Origin: Xylophilus ampelinus
Lineage (GTDB): Bacteria; Pseudomonadota; Gammaproteobacteria; Burkholderiales; Burkholderiaceae_C
Reading direction: 5' to 3'
DNA: 64,000 nt
Assembly (NCBI RefSeq): GCF_003217575.1
Contig: NZ_QJTC01000009.1
Location: forward strand, 1 to 64,000
Of the stretch, positions 42,840-50,907 are shown one piece after another (the stretch's first letter is position 1; each line of letters opens with the position of its first letter). The notes beneath the pieces are model-generated. The model worked only from the letters and a program-made list of their open reading frames with translations. It did not search any database and had not been told where the DNA came from. Made by a program: the position numbers and the translations under genes.

Positions 42840-43451
42840 TCAGCGCGGAATCTCGACGTTGACCCGGCGCACGCCCAACGGCGCGTGGGGGAAGCCGTGC
42901 AGCGCCGAGTCGAACATCACCGCCAGCACCTGCGCGTCGGCGGGCTGCAGGCTGTCGTGGTCGGCATGGGTTTCGTAGACCACGGTGCCGCTGGAGAGGT
43001 CGCGCACCAGCAGGTTGATCTGCTGCCGGTACAGGATGCGGTCGGGGAAGCCCCATCCGCCGCCGTAGCCGTAGCCGCCGAACCCGCCGTAGCCGTAGCG
43101 CCGGCCGTAGAAGCCGCCGCCGTAGCCCCATCCCGGGCCGCTGCGCCACGGGTCGTAGCTGATCTCGCGCCGGGCGCTCAGGCCGACCTGGACGCTGTAC
43201 TTCGGGTTGGCCTCGTCCTGCCTCAGGCCCACCCGCTCCAGCGCGCCGGCGGCGATCTGTTCCAGCGGCGTCTGCTGGGCGGCGCCGGCCAGTTGCTGCG
43301 AGGGCAGGCGCTCGAACCGGTAGGTGGCACCGGCCGGAATGGTGGCGACGGTGGAGAACGCCTGAACGTCGGTATCGACCAGGCGGGCGGTGGAGCAGCC
43401 CGCCAGCGCGGCGGCGGCGAGGAGGGCGAGTACGACGGAGATGCGCGGCAT
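42840..43451 (-). CDS. DUF4136 lipoprotein with Gly/Tyr-rich segment
   Basis: The 203-aa protein has a lipoprotein signal (LLAAAALAGCST) and the DUF4136 pattern DTDVQAFSTVATIPAGATYRFERLPSQQ...VGLSARREI near the N-terminus. It ends LLVRDLSSGTVVYETHADHDS. A Gly/Tyr/Phe-rich low-complexity stretch (about residues 107-135) interrupts the domain. Probably an outer-membrane-associated lipoprotein of unknown role. It follows ttcA on the same strand after 20 bases and may be cotranscribed. Confidence 0.85.
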   Translation of the reverse strand: MPRISVVLALLAAAALAGCSTARLVDTDVQAFSTVATIPAGATYRFERLPSQQLAGAAQQTPLEQIAAGALERVGLRQDEANPKYSVQVGLSARREISYDPWRSGPGWGYGGGFYGRRYGYGGFGGYGYGGGWGFPDRILYRQQINLLVRDLSSGTVVYETHADHDSLQPADAQVLAVMFDSALHGFPHAPLGVRRVNVEIPR

Positions 43452-43471
43452 GGAAAGCCTCCCGATGGGTG

Positions 43472-44410
43472 TCAGATCTGCACGATGCTCAGGCTGGCGG
43501 GCCGGGCGGGCGCGAAGGTTTCGGGATCGAAGGCATTGTCGCCGTCCTCGCTGGCGATGCCGGTCGCTTTCAGACCTTTGAAGTCGTGCAAGGTTCCGTC
43601 GAGCAGGTGCGAGGGCGCGACGTTCTGCAGCGCGCCGAACATGCTCTCGATGCGTCCGGGAAACTTCTTCTCCCATTCGCGCAGCATCTCGGCGACCTGC
43701 TTGCGCTGCAGGTTCTCCTGGCTGCCGCACAGGGTGCAGGGGATCAGCGGGAACTGCCGGTGCGCGGCCCAGCGCACAAGGTCCTTCTCGGCCACGTAGG
43801 CCAGGGGCCGGATCACGATGTGCTTGCCGTCGTCGCTCACCAGCTTGGGCGGCATGCTCTTCAACTTGCCGCCGAAGAACATGTTGAGGAAGAAGGTCTG
43901 CAGCATGTCGTCGCGGTGGTGGCCCAGCGCGATCTTGGTGGCGCCCAGTTCGTCGGCCACCCGGTACAGGATGCCGCGACGCAGCCGGCTGCACAGGCCG
44001 CAGGTGGTCTTGCCCCCGGGGATGACGCGCTTGACGATGCTGTAGGTGTCCTGGTTCTCGATGTGGAAGGGCACGCCGGTCTTGGCCAGGTATTCGGGCA
44101 GCACATGCTCCGGAAAACCCGGCTGCTTCTGGTCGAGGTTGACCGCGACGATGTCGAACCGGATCGGCGCGCGGGCCTTGAGCTTCAGGAGGAGGTCGAG
44201 CATCGCGTAGCTGTCCTTGCCGCCCGACATGCAGACCATGACCTTGTCGCCTTCCTCGACCATGTTGTAGTCGACGATGGCACGGCCCATCTCGCGGCAG
44301 AGGCGCTTCTCGAGCTTGTGGGTTTCGCGCTCGATCTTGAAATCGTGCGAGGCGGGGGCCGCGAGGGTGGCGGCGGAAGGGGTGTCTTCGTGGGTCCAGA
44401 CGGCGCTCAT
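43472..44410 (-). CDS. ttcA: tRNA 2-thiocytidine(32) synthetase TtcA
   Basis: TtcA thiolates C32 of certain tRNAs using an Fe-S cluster and ATP. The 312-aa protein has the PP-loop [17 protein letters not shown] and the two cluster-binding CxxC motifs in [15 protein letters not shown] and [15 protein letters not shown]. It also has [23 protein letters not shown] 44410 overlaps the upstream PIN-domain gene stop by 4 bases, an unusual coupling of a tRNA modifier to a toxin-antitoxin pair. Confidence 0.94.
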   Translation of the reverse strand: MSAVWTHEDTPSAATLAAPASHDFKIERETHKLEKRLCREMGRAIVDYNMVEEGDKVMVCMSGGKDSYAMLDLLLKLKARAPIRFDIVAVNLDQKQPGFPEHVLPEYLAKTGVPFHIENQDTYSIVKRVIPGGKTTCGLCSRLRRGILYRVADELGATKIALGHHRDDMLQTFFLNMFFGGKLKSMPPKLVSDDGKHIVIRPLAYVAEKDLVRWAAHRQFPLIPCTLCGSQENLQRKQVAEMLREWEKKFPGRIESMFGALQNVAPSHLLDGTLHDFKGLKATGIASEDGDNAFDPETFAPARPASLSIVQI

Positions 44411-44868
44411 GCGGCCTCCGAGGGGGTGGGTGCGAGATGCAGCCAGTGCAGGTCGGGGAAGCGCGCGAAGTCGGCATCGAAGCTGACCAGGCGCAGATGG
44501 GCGGCGGATGCGAATGCAGCGAGGTAGGCGTCCGTCCACATCCTGGCAGGCCAGCGCAGGGTATCGGTCCAGCACGCCAGCAGCGCGTCGAGACCGGTGG
44601 GCTCGGCTTCCATTGCGACGCCGGGCTGTGCCAGCACCTGCTGCCCGGCGAGCCACACGCTGCGGATGTCGAGCGCCCGGTCGCGCATCGCCGCGGGCTG
44701 GCTCAGGATGCGCAGCATGCCCAGGTGCGTCGTTCGGCAGAAGCGCAGGCGCCGTCCGGAGGCCGCACGCCAGTAGGCGGCAGCGGCGGCATGGTGTGGA
44801 TGGTCGGGCGCACCCAGGGCCACCCATACGTTGACGTCGGGCAGGTCGCCCAGGGTCAGTACGCTCAC
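44407..44868 (-). CDS. vapC: VapC-type PIN-domain toxin
   Basis: The 153-aa PIN-domain protein has the first acidic site in [11 protein letters not shown], a central [13 protein letters not shown] and the distal acidic cluster [27 protein letters not shown]. VapC toxins cleave tRNA or rRNA. The start is GTG at 44868, overlapping the antitoxin stop (GTGA), and the stop overlaps the ttcA start. Specificity cannot be told. Confidence 0.85.
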   Translation of the reverse strand: MSVLTLGDLPDVNVWVALGAPDHPHHAAAAAYWRAASGRRLRFCRTTHLGMLRILSQPAAMRDRALDIRSVWLAGQQVLAQPGVAMEAEPTGLDALLACWTDTLRWPARMWTDAYLAAFASAAHLRLVSFDADFARFPDLHWLHLAPTPSEAA

Positions 44869-45152
44869 CGTTGGCCGCGCATCAGTGCCAGGGAACGGGC
44901 GTCCTCTTCGGCCGTGGCCAGTTCCATGAGGCCGGCGTTGCTCAGCAATTCGGCTGGAACGGGAAAAGGCTGGCCGGTGGCGGGAATCAACACCGGAAAC
45001 GGTGCGCGCTCCGTCGGCTCTGCAGGCGTCGGCTCGGACAGCCCACGCTGCACCAGCCGGATCACCAAGTCCTTGAGCGAGGTGCCGTCGAGTGCCGCGC
45101 GGGCCTTGAGCATACGGAACAGGGGATCGGGAAGGTCGAGGGTGGTTCTCAT
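44865..45152 (-). CDS. vapB: VapB-type antitoxin
   Basis: The 95-aa protein has an N-terminal ribbon-helix-helix-like segment ([38 protein letters not shown]). A Pro-rich C-terminal half ([34 protein letters not shown]) would wrap the toxin. It is first in the vapB-vapC-ttcA string and probably autoregulates by binding the 45153-45200 gap. Confidence 0.83.
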   Translation of the reverse strand: MRTTLDLPDPLFRMLKARAALDGTSLKDLVIRLVQRGLSEPTPAEPTERAPFPVLIPATGQPFPVPAELLSNAGLMELATAEEDARSLALMRGQR

Positions 45153-45201
45153 GCCGACATTTTAGTGCGGATATGTTTTTGTGTGAATGTGACAGATCGG
45201 C

Positions 45202-45573
45202 TTACCACTGCCCCGTCTCCACCCGGATCGCCACCTCGCAGTCGTCGAAGATCTCCAGCTTTGCGATCTTCACCCGCACGCCGAGCACGCCCGGCAGCTG
45301 CATCAGCCGCAGCGACACCTTGCCGATCAGGCTCTCCAGCAGGTTGACGTGTACCGCGGTGCACTCGTCGATGACGATCTTGCGTACCTTGCGGTAGTCC
45401 AGCACTTGCAGGATTTCGTCGTCGTGCGGCAGCAGGTCCTGCGTGCCCAGGTTGAGTTCGGCATCGACCCGGATCGGCTGCGGCACGGTCTTCTCCTGCT
45501 CCAGGATGCCCAGCTTGGCGTCGAAGCGCAGGCCGGTGAGGGTGAGGATCTGGGTGCCTTTGGTGGTGGACAT
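45202..45573 (-). CDS. folB: Dihydroneopterin aldolase
   Basis: FolB cleaves dihydroneopterin to 6-hydroxymethyl-dihydropterin and glycolaldehyde in folate synthesis. The 123-aa protein has the tunnel-fold pattern LTGLRFDAKLGILEQEKTVPQPIRVDAELNL, VLDYRKVRKIVIDEC, NLLESLIGKVSLRLM and VKIAKLEIFDDCEVAIRVE. I chose ATG 45573 (MSTTKG), with a TTG three codons upstream as the alternative. The SDR gene just upstream is pteridine-reductase-like, forming a small pterin cluster. Confidence 0.92.
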   Translation of the reverse strand: MSTTKGTQILTLTGLRFDAKLGILEQEKTVPQPIRVDAELNLGTQDLLPHDDEILQVLDYRKVRKIVIDECTAVHVNLLESLIGKVSLRLMQLPGVLGVRVKIAKLEIFDDCEVAIRVETGQW

Positions 45574-45660
45574 GGGTGACAAGCCTTAAAAAAAACGGAG
45601 GCAGAAACGGGGCGGTATTTTTTCCGAGGGTGCCGCGGATCCGGCTCCGCCGGTCCGCCA

Positions 45661-45716
45661 GCACCGCCCCCGGAAGGGGGTTGGCGAAGACACGCAGTGC
45701 GCAGCCTGGGGGAGAG
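45661..45716. repeat. Dispersed repeat C abutting the SDR stop codon
   Basis: It contains CCCCCGGAAGGGGGTTGGCG and the following AAGACACGCAGTGCGCAGCC-TGGGGG. I recognise this type of sequence from intergenic regions of Comamonadaceae genomes. It ends one base before the SDR stop codon. No second full copy was found here. Confidence 0.5.
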
Positions 45717-46508
45717 CTACATCAAGCTGAAATCGCGCTCGAACTTCATCAGGTGCTGGCCGCCGTCGACCAGCAGGGTGGTACCGGTGATCGAGCGGTT
45801 CTCCAGCGCGAATTTCACCGTCGCCACCACGTCCTCGGCCGAGGACGAGCGCCCGAGCGGCGACAGCCGGTGCAGGGCGGCGAACTTGTCGTCGCTGAGC
45901 ATGTGGCTGGCGAGCGTCAGGCCCGGCGCCACGCCCACCACCCGCAGCACCGGGGCCAGCGCCTGGGCGAGCAGGGTGTTGGCGGCTTCCAGCGCGGCCT
46001 TCGACAGGGTGTAGCTCAAAAAATCGGGGTTGGGGTTCCACAGCTTCTGGTCGAGCAGGTTGACCACCACGCCGTCCCCCGGCGCCGATCCGCGCGTCTG
46101 CAAATGCGCGTGCAGCGCTTGGGCCAGCAGGATCGGCGCGGCGGTGTTGCAGCGCAGGTGCCGCTCCAGCGCGTCGAAGCCGAAGCTCCGCGCATCGTCG
46201 TGCTCGAAGAGCGATGCGTTGTTGACCACCGCGTCCAGACCGCCGAAGTGCGCGACCACCCGCGGCACCAGGCCGCGCACCGCCGCCTCGTCCTGCAAAT
46301 CCGCATGAAAAAGGGCTGCGGCCGGCGGATGGCGCCGGCATTCAGCTATAGTTTCGATAGCGTCCACCTCGGAGTGCCGATAGTGCACCGCCACCTGCCA
46401 GCCGCTGGCTGCCAGGGCCAGCGCGATTTCGCGGCCCAGGCGCCGGCTCGCGCCGGTGACGAGCACGGTGCGTGCGGCGGGCGAAGGGTCTGTGGGGGCG
46501 GGCAGCAC
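45717..46508 (-). CDS. SDR-family pteridine reductase-like oxidoreductase
   Basis: The 263-aa short-chain dehydrogenase has the cofactor motif VLVTGASRRLGREIALAL with the Arg-rich NADPH-type site. It has VVNNASLF and the catalytic YTLSKAAL (Tyr-x3-Lys), and ends VDGGQHLMKFERDF. This is the FolM/pteridine reductase subfamily. Residues IETIAECRRHPPAAALF (about 51-67) are encoded by a copy of dispersed repeat A inserted in frame. The start is GTG at 46508, 17 bases from the divergent methyltransferase start. folB lies next downstream. Confidence 0.86.
   Translation of the reverse strand: MLPAPTDPSPAARTVLVTGASRRLGREIALALAASGWQVAVHYRHSEVDAIETIAECRRHPPAAALFHADLQDEAAVRGLVPRVVAHFGGLDAVVNNASLFEHDDARSFGFDALERHLRCNTAAPILLAQALHAHLQTRGSAPGDGVVVNLLDQKLWNPNPDFLSYTLSKAALEAANTLLAQALAPVLRVVGVAPGLTLASHMLSDDKFAALHRLSPLGRSSSAEDVVATVKFALENRSITGTTLLVDGGQHLMKFERDFSLM
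46308..46361. repeat. Dispersed repeat A, copy inside the SDR gene
   Basis: The left half, AAAAAGGGCTGCGGCCGGCG, differs from the purT-downstream copy by one base. The right half is CAGCTATAGTTTCGATAGC. It lies antisense to the gene and in frame with it. Confidence 0.7.
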
Positions 46509-46525
46509 GGGGGGACAATCCGGGG

Positions 46526-47677
46526 ATGACGACGAGACCCGAGAGTTTATCGACCGGCCCCGCGGCCGACGCCGCCGACCACCGCGATGCGCTGCACGCC
46601 ACCATCGCCGACGCGATCGCCCGGGCCGGCGGCTGGATCGGCTTTGACCGCTTCATGGCGCTGGCGCTCTACGCGCCGGGCCTGGGCTACTACGACCGGG
46701 CCGGCCCCAAGTTCGGCACCATGCCCCGCTCGGGCAGCGATTTCGTCACCGCGCCCGAGCTGTCACCGCTCTTCGGCCGCGCCCTGGCCGCCCAGGTGGC
46801 CGAGGCGCTGGCCGCCACCGGCACCGACGAGGTCTGGGAGTTCGGCGCCGGCTCCGGCGCGCTGGCCGCCCAGTTGCTCGACGCGCTCCGAGCGCGGTGC
46901 GTGGCGCTGCGCCGCTATGTGATCGTCGACCTGTCGGGCAGCCTGCGCGCCCGCCAGCAGGCCCGGCTGGCCGGCTGGGGCGACACGGTGCAGTGGCTGC
47001 ATGCGCTGCCCGAGAAATTCGCGGGCGTAGTGGTCGGCAACGAGGTGCTCGACGCGATGCCGGTCCAGCTGCTGGCCCGCCACGGCGGGCAGGCCGGCGG
47101 CACCTGGCACGAGCGCGGCGTGGTGCTGGCGCCCGAGGGCGGCTTTGCTTGGCAGGACCGGGCGACCGAGCTGCGCCCGCCGGTCGAGATCGCAGGCCCG
47201 CAGGACTATCTGACCGAGATTCAACCCCAGGGCCAGGCCTTCGTCCGCACCCTGGCCGACCGGCTGGAGCGTGGCGCCGCCTTCCTGCTCGACTACGGCT
47301 TTCCCGAGGCCGAGTACTACCACCCCCAGCGCCACATGGGCACCGTGATGTGCCACCGCGCCCACCGGGCCGACGGCGATCCGCTGGCCGACGTGGGCGA
47401 CAAGGACATCACCGCCCACGTCGACTTCACCGGCATCGCCGTCGCCGCGCAGGAGGCCGGGCTGGAGGTGCTGGGCTACACCACGCAGGCCCGCTTCCTC
47501 TACAACTGCGGCCTGGGCCCGCTGCTCGACGCCGCCCCGCCGGCCGAGCGCGCGGCCGCGACCAAGCTGGTCAACGAGCACGAGATGGGCGAGTTCTTCA
47601 AGGTGCTGGCCCTGGGCGCCGGCACCGCCTGGGAGCCCATGGGATTCGCGCGGGGCGACCGGACGCACCGGCTGTAG
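46526..47677 (+). CDS. SAM-dependent methyltransferase, NDUFAF7/MidA family
   Basis: The 383-aa protein matches COG1565. It has GWIGFDRFMALALYAPGLGYYDR, GSDFVTAPELSPLFGRALAAQVAEAL, the SAM-binding VWEFGAGSGALAAQLLDAL and VVGNEVLDAMPVQLL, and the late motif AFLLDYGFPEAEYYHPQRHMGTVMCHRAH. The mitochondrial relative NDUFAF7 methylates an arginine in complex I. The bacterial substrate is unknown, with a complex-I role possible. ATG 46526 is used. Confidence 0.88.
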   Translation: MTTRPESLSTGPAADAADHRDALHATIADAIARAGGWIGFDRFMALALYAPGLGYYDRAGPKFGTMPRSGSDFVTAPELSPLFGRALAAQVAEALAATGTDEVWEFGAGSGALAAQLLDALRARCVALRRYVIVDLSGSLRARQQARLAGWGDTVQWLHALPEKFAGVVVGNEVLDAMPVQLLARHGGQAGGTWHERGVVLAPEGGFAWQDRATELRPPVEIAGPQDYLTEIQPQGQAFVRTLADRLERGAAFLLDYGFPEAEYYHPQRHMGTVMCHRAHRADGDPLADVGDKDITAHVDFTGIAVAAQEAGLEVLGYTTQARFLYNCGLGPLLDAAPPAERAAATKLVNEHEMGEFFKVLALGAGTAWEPMGFARGDRTHRL

Positions 47678-47716
47678 CGTTCCGGTCGCTCGCAGGTCGG
47701 CACGCCGCAGCATGGC

Positions 47717-47770
47717 GCCCGCCCGCCCGCCCGCCCGCCCGCCCGCCCGCCCGTCGGTCGGTCGGTCGGT
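47717..47770. repeat. Tetranucleotide tracts (GCCC)9 and (GTCG)4
   Basis: Nine perfect GCCC units (47717-47752) run directly into four GTCG units (47753-47768, then GT). The tract ends 65 bases before the dioxygenase start and in a frame that is open from ATG 47712 into that gene. Slippage could alter promoter spacing or an N-terminal extension. Confidence 0.9.
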
Positions 47771-47834
47771 TTCTGCATTAGCAAGCGCGGAAACAGCGTT
47801 TTGCAAAAGCCGCGGTGCTTCATACATTGAACGC

Positions 47835-48728
47835 ATGTCCGCTGTGCTCACTCCCTCGCCCGTCGTGGCTCCGGCGTCTCTCGATATCCGGCCTTTGCCC
47901 GGCGCCCTGGGCGCCGAGGTGCTGGGGCTGGACCTGTCGCGTCCGCTGCCAGAGGCCGATTTCCACCGCATCCACCAGGCCCACCTCGACCACCATGTGC
48001 TGGTGTTCCGCGACCAGCGCATCTCGCCGGCCGAGCAGGTGGACTTCAGCAGGCGCTTCGGCCCGCTGCAGATCCATGTGCTGAAGAACTTTCAGCTGGC
48101 GGGCCATCCCGAGATCCTGATCGTCTCCAACATCCTCAACGACGCCGGCCAGCCGCTCGGCCTGGGCGATGCGGGCCACTATTGGCACTCCGACCTGTCG
48201 TACAAGGACAAGCCCAGCCTGGGTTCGCTGCTGCATGCGCAGGAGTTGCCGAGCGAAGGCGGCGACACGCTGTTTGCCGACCAGCACGCCGCCTACGACG
48301 CGCTGCCCGAGGACCTCAAGGCGCGCATCGCGCCCCTGCAGGCCGAGCACAGCTATCTGGCCAAGTACGAGGAGCTGCGGGCCAGGAGCCCCTGGCGGCC
48401 GAAGCTGACGCAGGCGCAGATCGACGAGGTGGCGCCCGCCGTCCATCCGGTGGTGCGCACCCATCCGGAGACGGGGCGCAAGGCGCTGTTCGTCAGCGAG
48501 CATTTCACGACGCGCATCCTGGGGCTGCCCGAGGACGAGAGCCGGGCGTTGCTCGACGAGCTGTTCGCGCACAGCGTGCAGCCGTACTTCTTGTACCGGC
48601 ACGTCTGGCGGCCGCACGACATGGTGTTCTGGGACAACCGGTCGGTGATGCACCTGGCCGCAGGAACGCCGGACCATCTGCGGCGCAAGCTCTACCGCAC
48701 CACCGTCGAAGGCGACCGCCCCTTTTGA
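47835..48728 (+). CDS. TauD/TfdA-family Fe(II)/2-oxoglutarate dioxygenase
   Basis: The 297-aa enzyme has the iron-binding HxD in AGHYWHSDLSYKDKP and the distal His in NRSVMHLAAG, followed by the 2-oxoglutarate-binding Arg region HLRRKLYRTTVEGDRPF. The N-terminus LDIRPLPGALGAEVLGLDLSRPL is typical of taurine/alkylsulfonate dioxygenases. The ABC importer that follows is sulfonate-type, so the likely task is oxidative release of sulfite from an imported sulfonate. Exact substrate is unknown. ATG 47835 is the start, with tetranucleotide repeats upstream. Confidence 0.88.
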   Translation: MSAVLTPSPVVAPASLDIRPLPGALGAEVLGLDLSRPLPEADFHRIHQAHLDHHVLVFRDQRISPAEQVDFSRRFGPLQIHVLKNFQLAGHPEILIVSNILNDAGQPLGLGDAGHYWHSDLSYKDKPSLGSLLHAQELPSEGGDTLFADQHAAYDALPEDLKARIAPLQAEHSYLAKYEELRARSPWRPKLTQAQIDEVAPAVHPVVRTHPETGRKALFVSEHFTTRILGLPEDESRALLDELFAHSVQPYFLYRHVWRPHDMVFWDNRSVMHLAAGTPDHLRRKLYRTTVEGDRPF

Positions 48729-48729
48729 A

Positions 48730-48845
48730 GCGGGGCATTCGCCTGCTGCGCAGGCCGATCTCGCGTCTGCGGTCCTCACCGTACGGGAGTACGGCTCCGG
48801 TCCTCGGCGCGATCTAGGCCCGCTCGCTACGGCGACTGCCCCACT
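48730..48845. repeat. Dispersed repeat D, copy 2
   Basis: The core 48755-48803 matches copy 1 (35164-35212) inverted at 45 of 49 bases. It starts right after the dioxygenase stop. The following 48846-48969 is GC-rich spacer with no gene seen and separates the dioxygenase from the transporter genes. Confidence 0.75.
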
Positions 48846-48969
48846 TCAAGCCCCTGCGCGGGGACTCGCTTCGCATCGGGGCGGCTCGCTGCGCATCGCC
48901 TTTTGTTTTTCCGACGCGCTTTCATTGCGTCGGCGCTTCGGCTTTTCTACTCATCCATCAGAGAGCACC

Positions 48970-50007
48970 ATGACCACACTGCACCGTCGCCGATTCGCCC
49001 GCAAGGCGGCCTCCGTTCTCACTGCCGCGGGCCTGCTGGCCGCGGGGCTGGGCGTATCGACCGCGGTGCGGGCCGAGGGGCAGTTGCGGATCGCGGAGCA
49101 GTTCGGGATCGTGTATTTGCTGCTCAACGTGGCGCAGGACCAGAAGCTGATCGAGAAGCACGGCAAGGCGGCGGGGGTGGACATCAAGGTCGAATTTTTG
49201 AAGCTCTCGGGCGGCTCGGCCGTCAACGATGCGCTGCTGTCGGGCAGCATCGACCTGGCGGGCGCGGGCGTGGGGCCGCTGTTCACGCTGTGGGACCGCA
49301 CCAAGGGCCGGCAGAACGTCAAGGGCGTGGCCTCGCTCGGCAACTTTCCGTACTACCTGGTCAGCAACAATCCCGCGGTGAAGACGATCGCCGACTTCAC
49401 CGACAAGGACCGCATCGCGGTGCCGGCCGTCGGCGTGTCGGTGCAGTCGCGGGTGCTGCAGTTCGCCTCGGCCAAGCTGTGGGGCGACAAGGCGTTCGCG
49501 AAGCTCGACAAGATCAGCGTCGCGGTGCCGCACCCGGATGCGGCCGCCGCGATCATCAAGGGCGGCACCGAGATCACCGGCCACTTCGGCAACCCGCCGT
49601 TCCAGGAGCAGGAACTGGCCGGCAACCCGAATGCCAAGATCGTGCTCAAGTCCTACGACGTGCTGGGCGGCCCCGCCTCGGCCACGGTGCTCTACGCGAC
49701 CGAGAAATTCCGCGCCGAGAACCCGAAGACCTACAAGGCCTTCCTCGACGCCCTCGACGAGGCTGCGAAATTCATCGCCGCCCACCCGGACAAGGCGGCC
49801 GACACCTACCTGAAGGTGACCGGCGCCAAGACCGACCGGGCGCTGCTGCTGCAGATCATCCGCAACCCCGAGGTGCAGTTCAAGATCCAACCGGAGAACA
49901 CGCTGGCGCTCGGCCAGTTCATGCACCGGGTGGGCGCGATCAGGAACGCGCCTACCGACCTGAAGGACTATTTCTTCGACGATGCGGCCACCGCGGGCGG
50001 CAACTGA
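48970..50007 (+). CDS. ABC transporter substrate-binding protein, sulfonate/nitrate/taurine type
   Basis: The 345-aa protein has a signal peptide with a twin-arginine-like start (HRRRFARKAAS). An SsuA/TauA-type periplasmic-binding domain follows: LRIAEQFGIVYLLLNVAQDQKLIEKHGK, SGSIDLAGAGVGPLFTLWDR, FPYYLVSNNPAVKTIADF and GVSVQSRVLQFA. It feeds the ATPase and permease encoded immediately downstream (1 base and 38 base gaps). Confidence 0.9.
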   Translation: MTTLHRRRFARKAASVLTAAGLLAAGLGVSTAVRAEGQLRIAEQFGIVYLLLNVAQDQKLIEKHGKAAGVDIKVEFLKLSGGSAVNDALLSGSIDLAGAGVGPLFTLWDRTKGRQNVKGVASLGNFPYYLVSNNPAVKTIADFTDKDRIAVPAVGVSVQSRVLQFASAKLWGDKAFAKLDKISVAVPHPDAAAAIIKGGTEITGHFGNPPFQEQELAGNPNAKIVLKSYDVLGGPASATVLYATEKFRAENPKTYKAFLDALDEAAKFIAAHPDKAADTYLKVTGAKTDRALLLQIIRNPEVQFKIQPENTLALGQFMHRVGAIRNAPTDLKDYFFDDAATAGGN

Positions 50008-50008
50008 G

Positions 50009-50869
50009 ATGGCGCAGAAAGCCCTGCTGCGCGTCGAAGATGTCAGCATCGACTATCGCACCCGCCAGCGGGTGGTGCGGGCCACGCACCGCGTCGGCTT
50101 CGAGGTGCACGAGGCCGACCGCTTCGTGCTGCTGGGGGCGTCGGGCTGCGGCAAGTCGACGCTGCTCAAGTCGATCGCCGGCTTCATCCCGCCGGCCGAG
50201 GGCCGCATCGTGCTGGGCGGCACGCCGGTCGCCCGGCCCGGCCCCGACCGGGTGGTGGTGTTCCAGGAGTTCGACCAGCTGCCGCCCTGGAAGACGGTGC
50301 GCGAGAACGTCATGTTCCCGCTGCTCGCCTCGCGCCGGGTGAACCGCCGCGAGGCGGCCGAGCGGGCCGCGCTCTACCTCGACAAGGTGGGCCTGTCGAA
50401 GTTCGCCGACGTGCATCCGCACCAGCTCTCGGGCGGCATGAAGCAGCGGGTGGCGATCGCCCGCGCGCTGGCGATGCAGCCGCGGGTGCTGCTGATGGAC
50501 GAGCCGTTCGCCGCGCTGGATGCGCTCACCCGCCGCCGCATGCAGGAAGAGCTGCTGGGCCTGTGGGACGAGTTCCGCTTCACCCTGATCTTCGTCACCC
50601 ATTCGATCGAAGAGGCGCTGGTGGTGGGCAACCGCATCGCGATCCTGTCGCCGCACCCGGGCCGGCTGCGGGCCGAGCTCAACAGCCACCAGTTCGGGCT
50701 GCACAGCCTGGGCGGCGTGGAGTTCCAGGCGACCGCGCAGCGCATCCAACGGTTGCTGTTCGACGAGCCGGCCGCCGGTGCCGACGGCCCCGCCGCGCGC
50801 CCGGGCTCGGTCGATGCCGACGCCGAGGCGCTGTCGCGCCACGGTCGCCCTGGCGATGCCGCCCCCTAA
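50009..50869 (+). CDS. ABC transporter ATP-binding protein (SsuB/TauB-like)
   Basis: The 286-aa ATPase has Walker A LGASGCGKSTLLKSI, signature HQLSGGMKQRVAIARALA, Walker B VLLMDEPFAALD and switch FVTHSIEEAL. The C-terminal extension after residue 220 (RLRAELNSHQFGLHSLG) is Asp/Ala-rich. ATG 50009 begins one base after the binding-protein stop. It energises import with the adjacent permease. Confidence 0.92.
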   Translation: MAQKALLRVEDVSIDYRTRQRVVRATHRVGFEVHEADRFVLLGASGCGKSTLLKSIAGFIPPAEGRIVLGGTPVARPGPDRVVVFQEFDQLPPWKTVRENVMFPLLASRRVNRREAAERAALYLDKVGLSKFADVHPHQLSGGMKQRVAIARALAMQPRVLLMDEPFAALDALTRRRMQEELLGLWDEFRFTLIFVTHSIEEALVVGNRIAILSPHPGRLRAELNSHQFGLHSLGGVEFQATAQRIQRLLFDEPAAGADGPAARPGSVDADAEALSRHGRPGDAAP

Positions 50870-50907
50870 ATCCGCCCGGCCGGGCAGCCGCCTTTCCAGA
50901 TCGCCAT

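Noticed and set aside
47712-47834. In-frame upstream ATG extending the dioxygenase through the GCCC/GTCG tract
   Set aside because: The extension encodes only low-complexity Arg/Pro and the family N-terminus fits ATG 47835. It is kept as a phase-variation possibility in the findings, not as the gene start.
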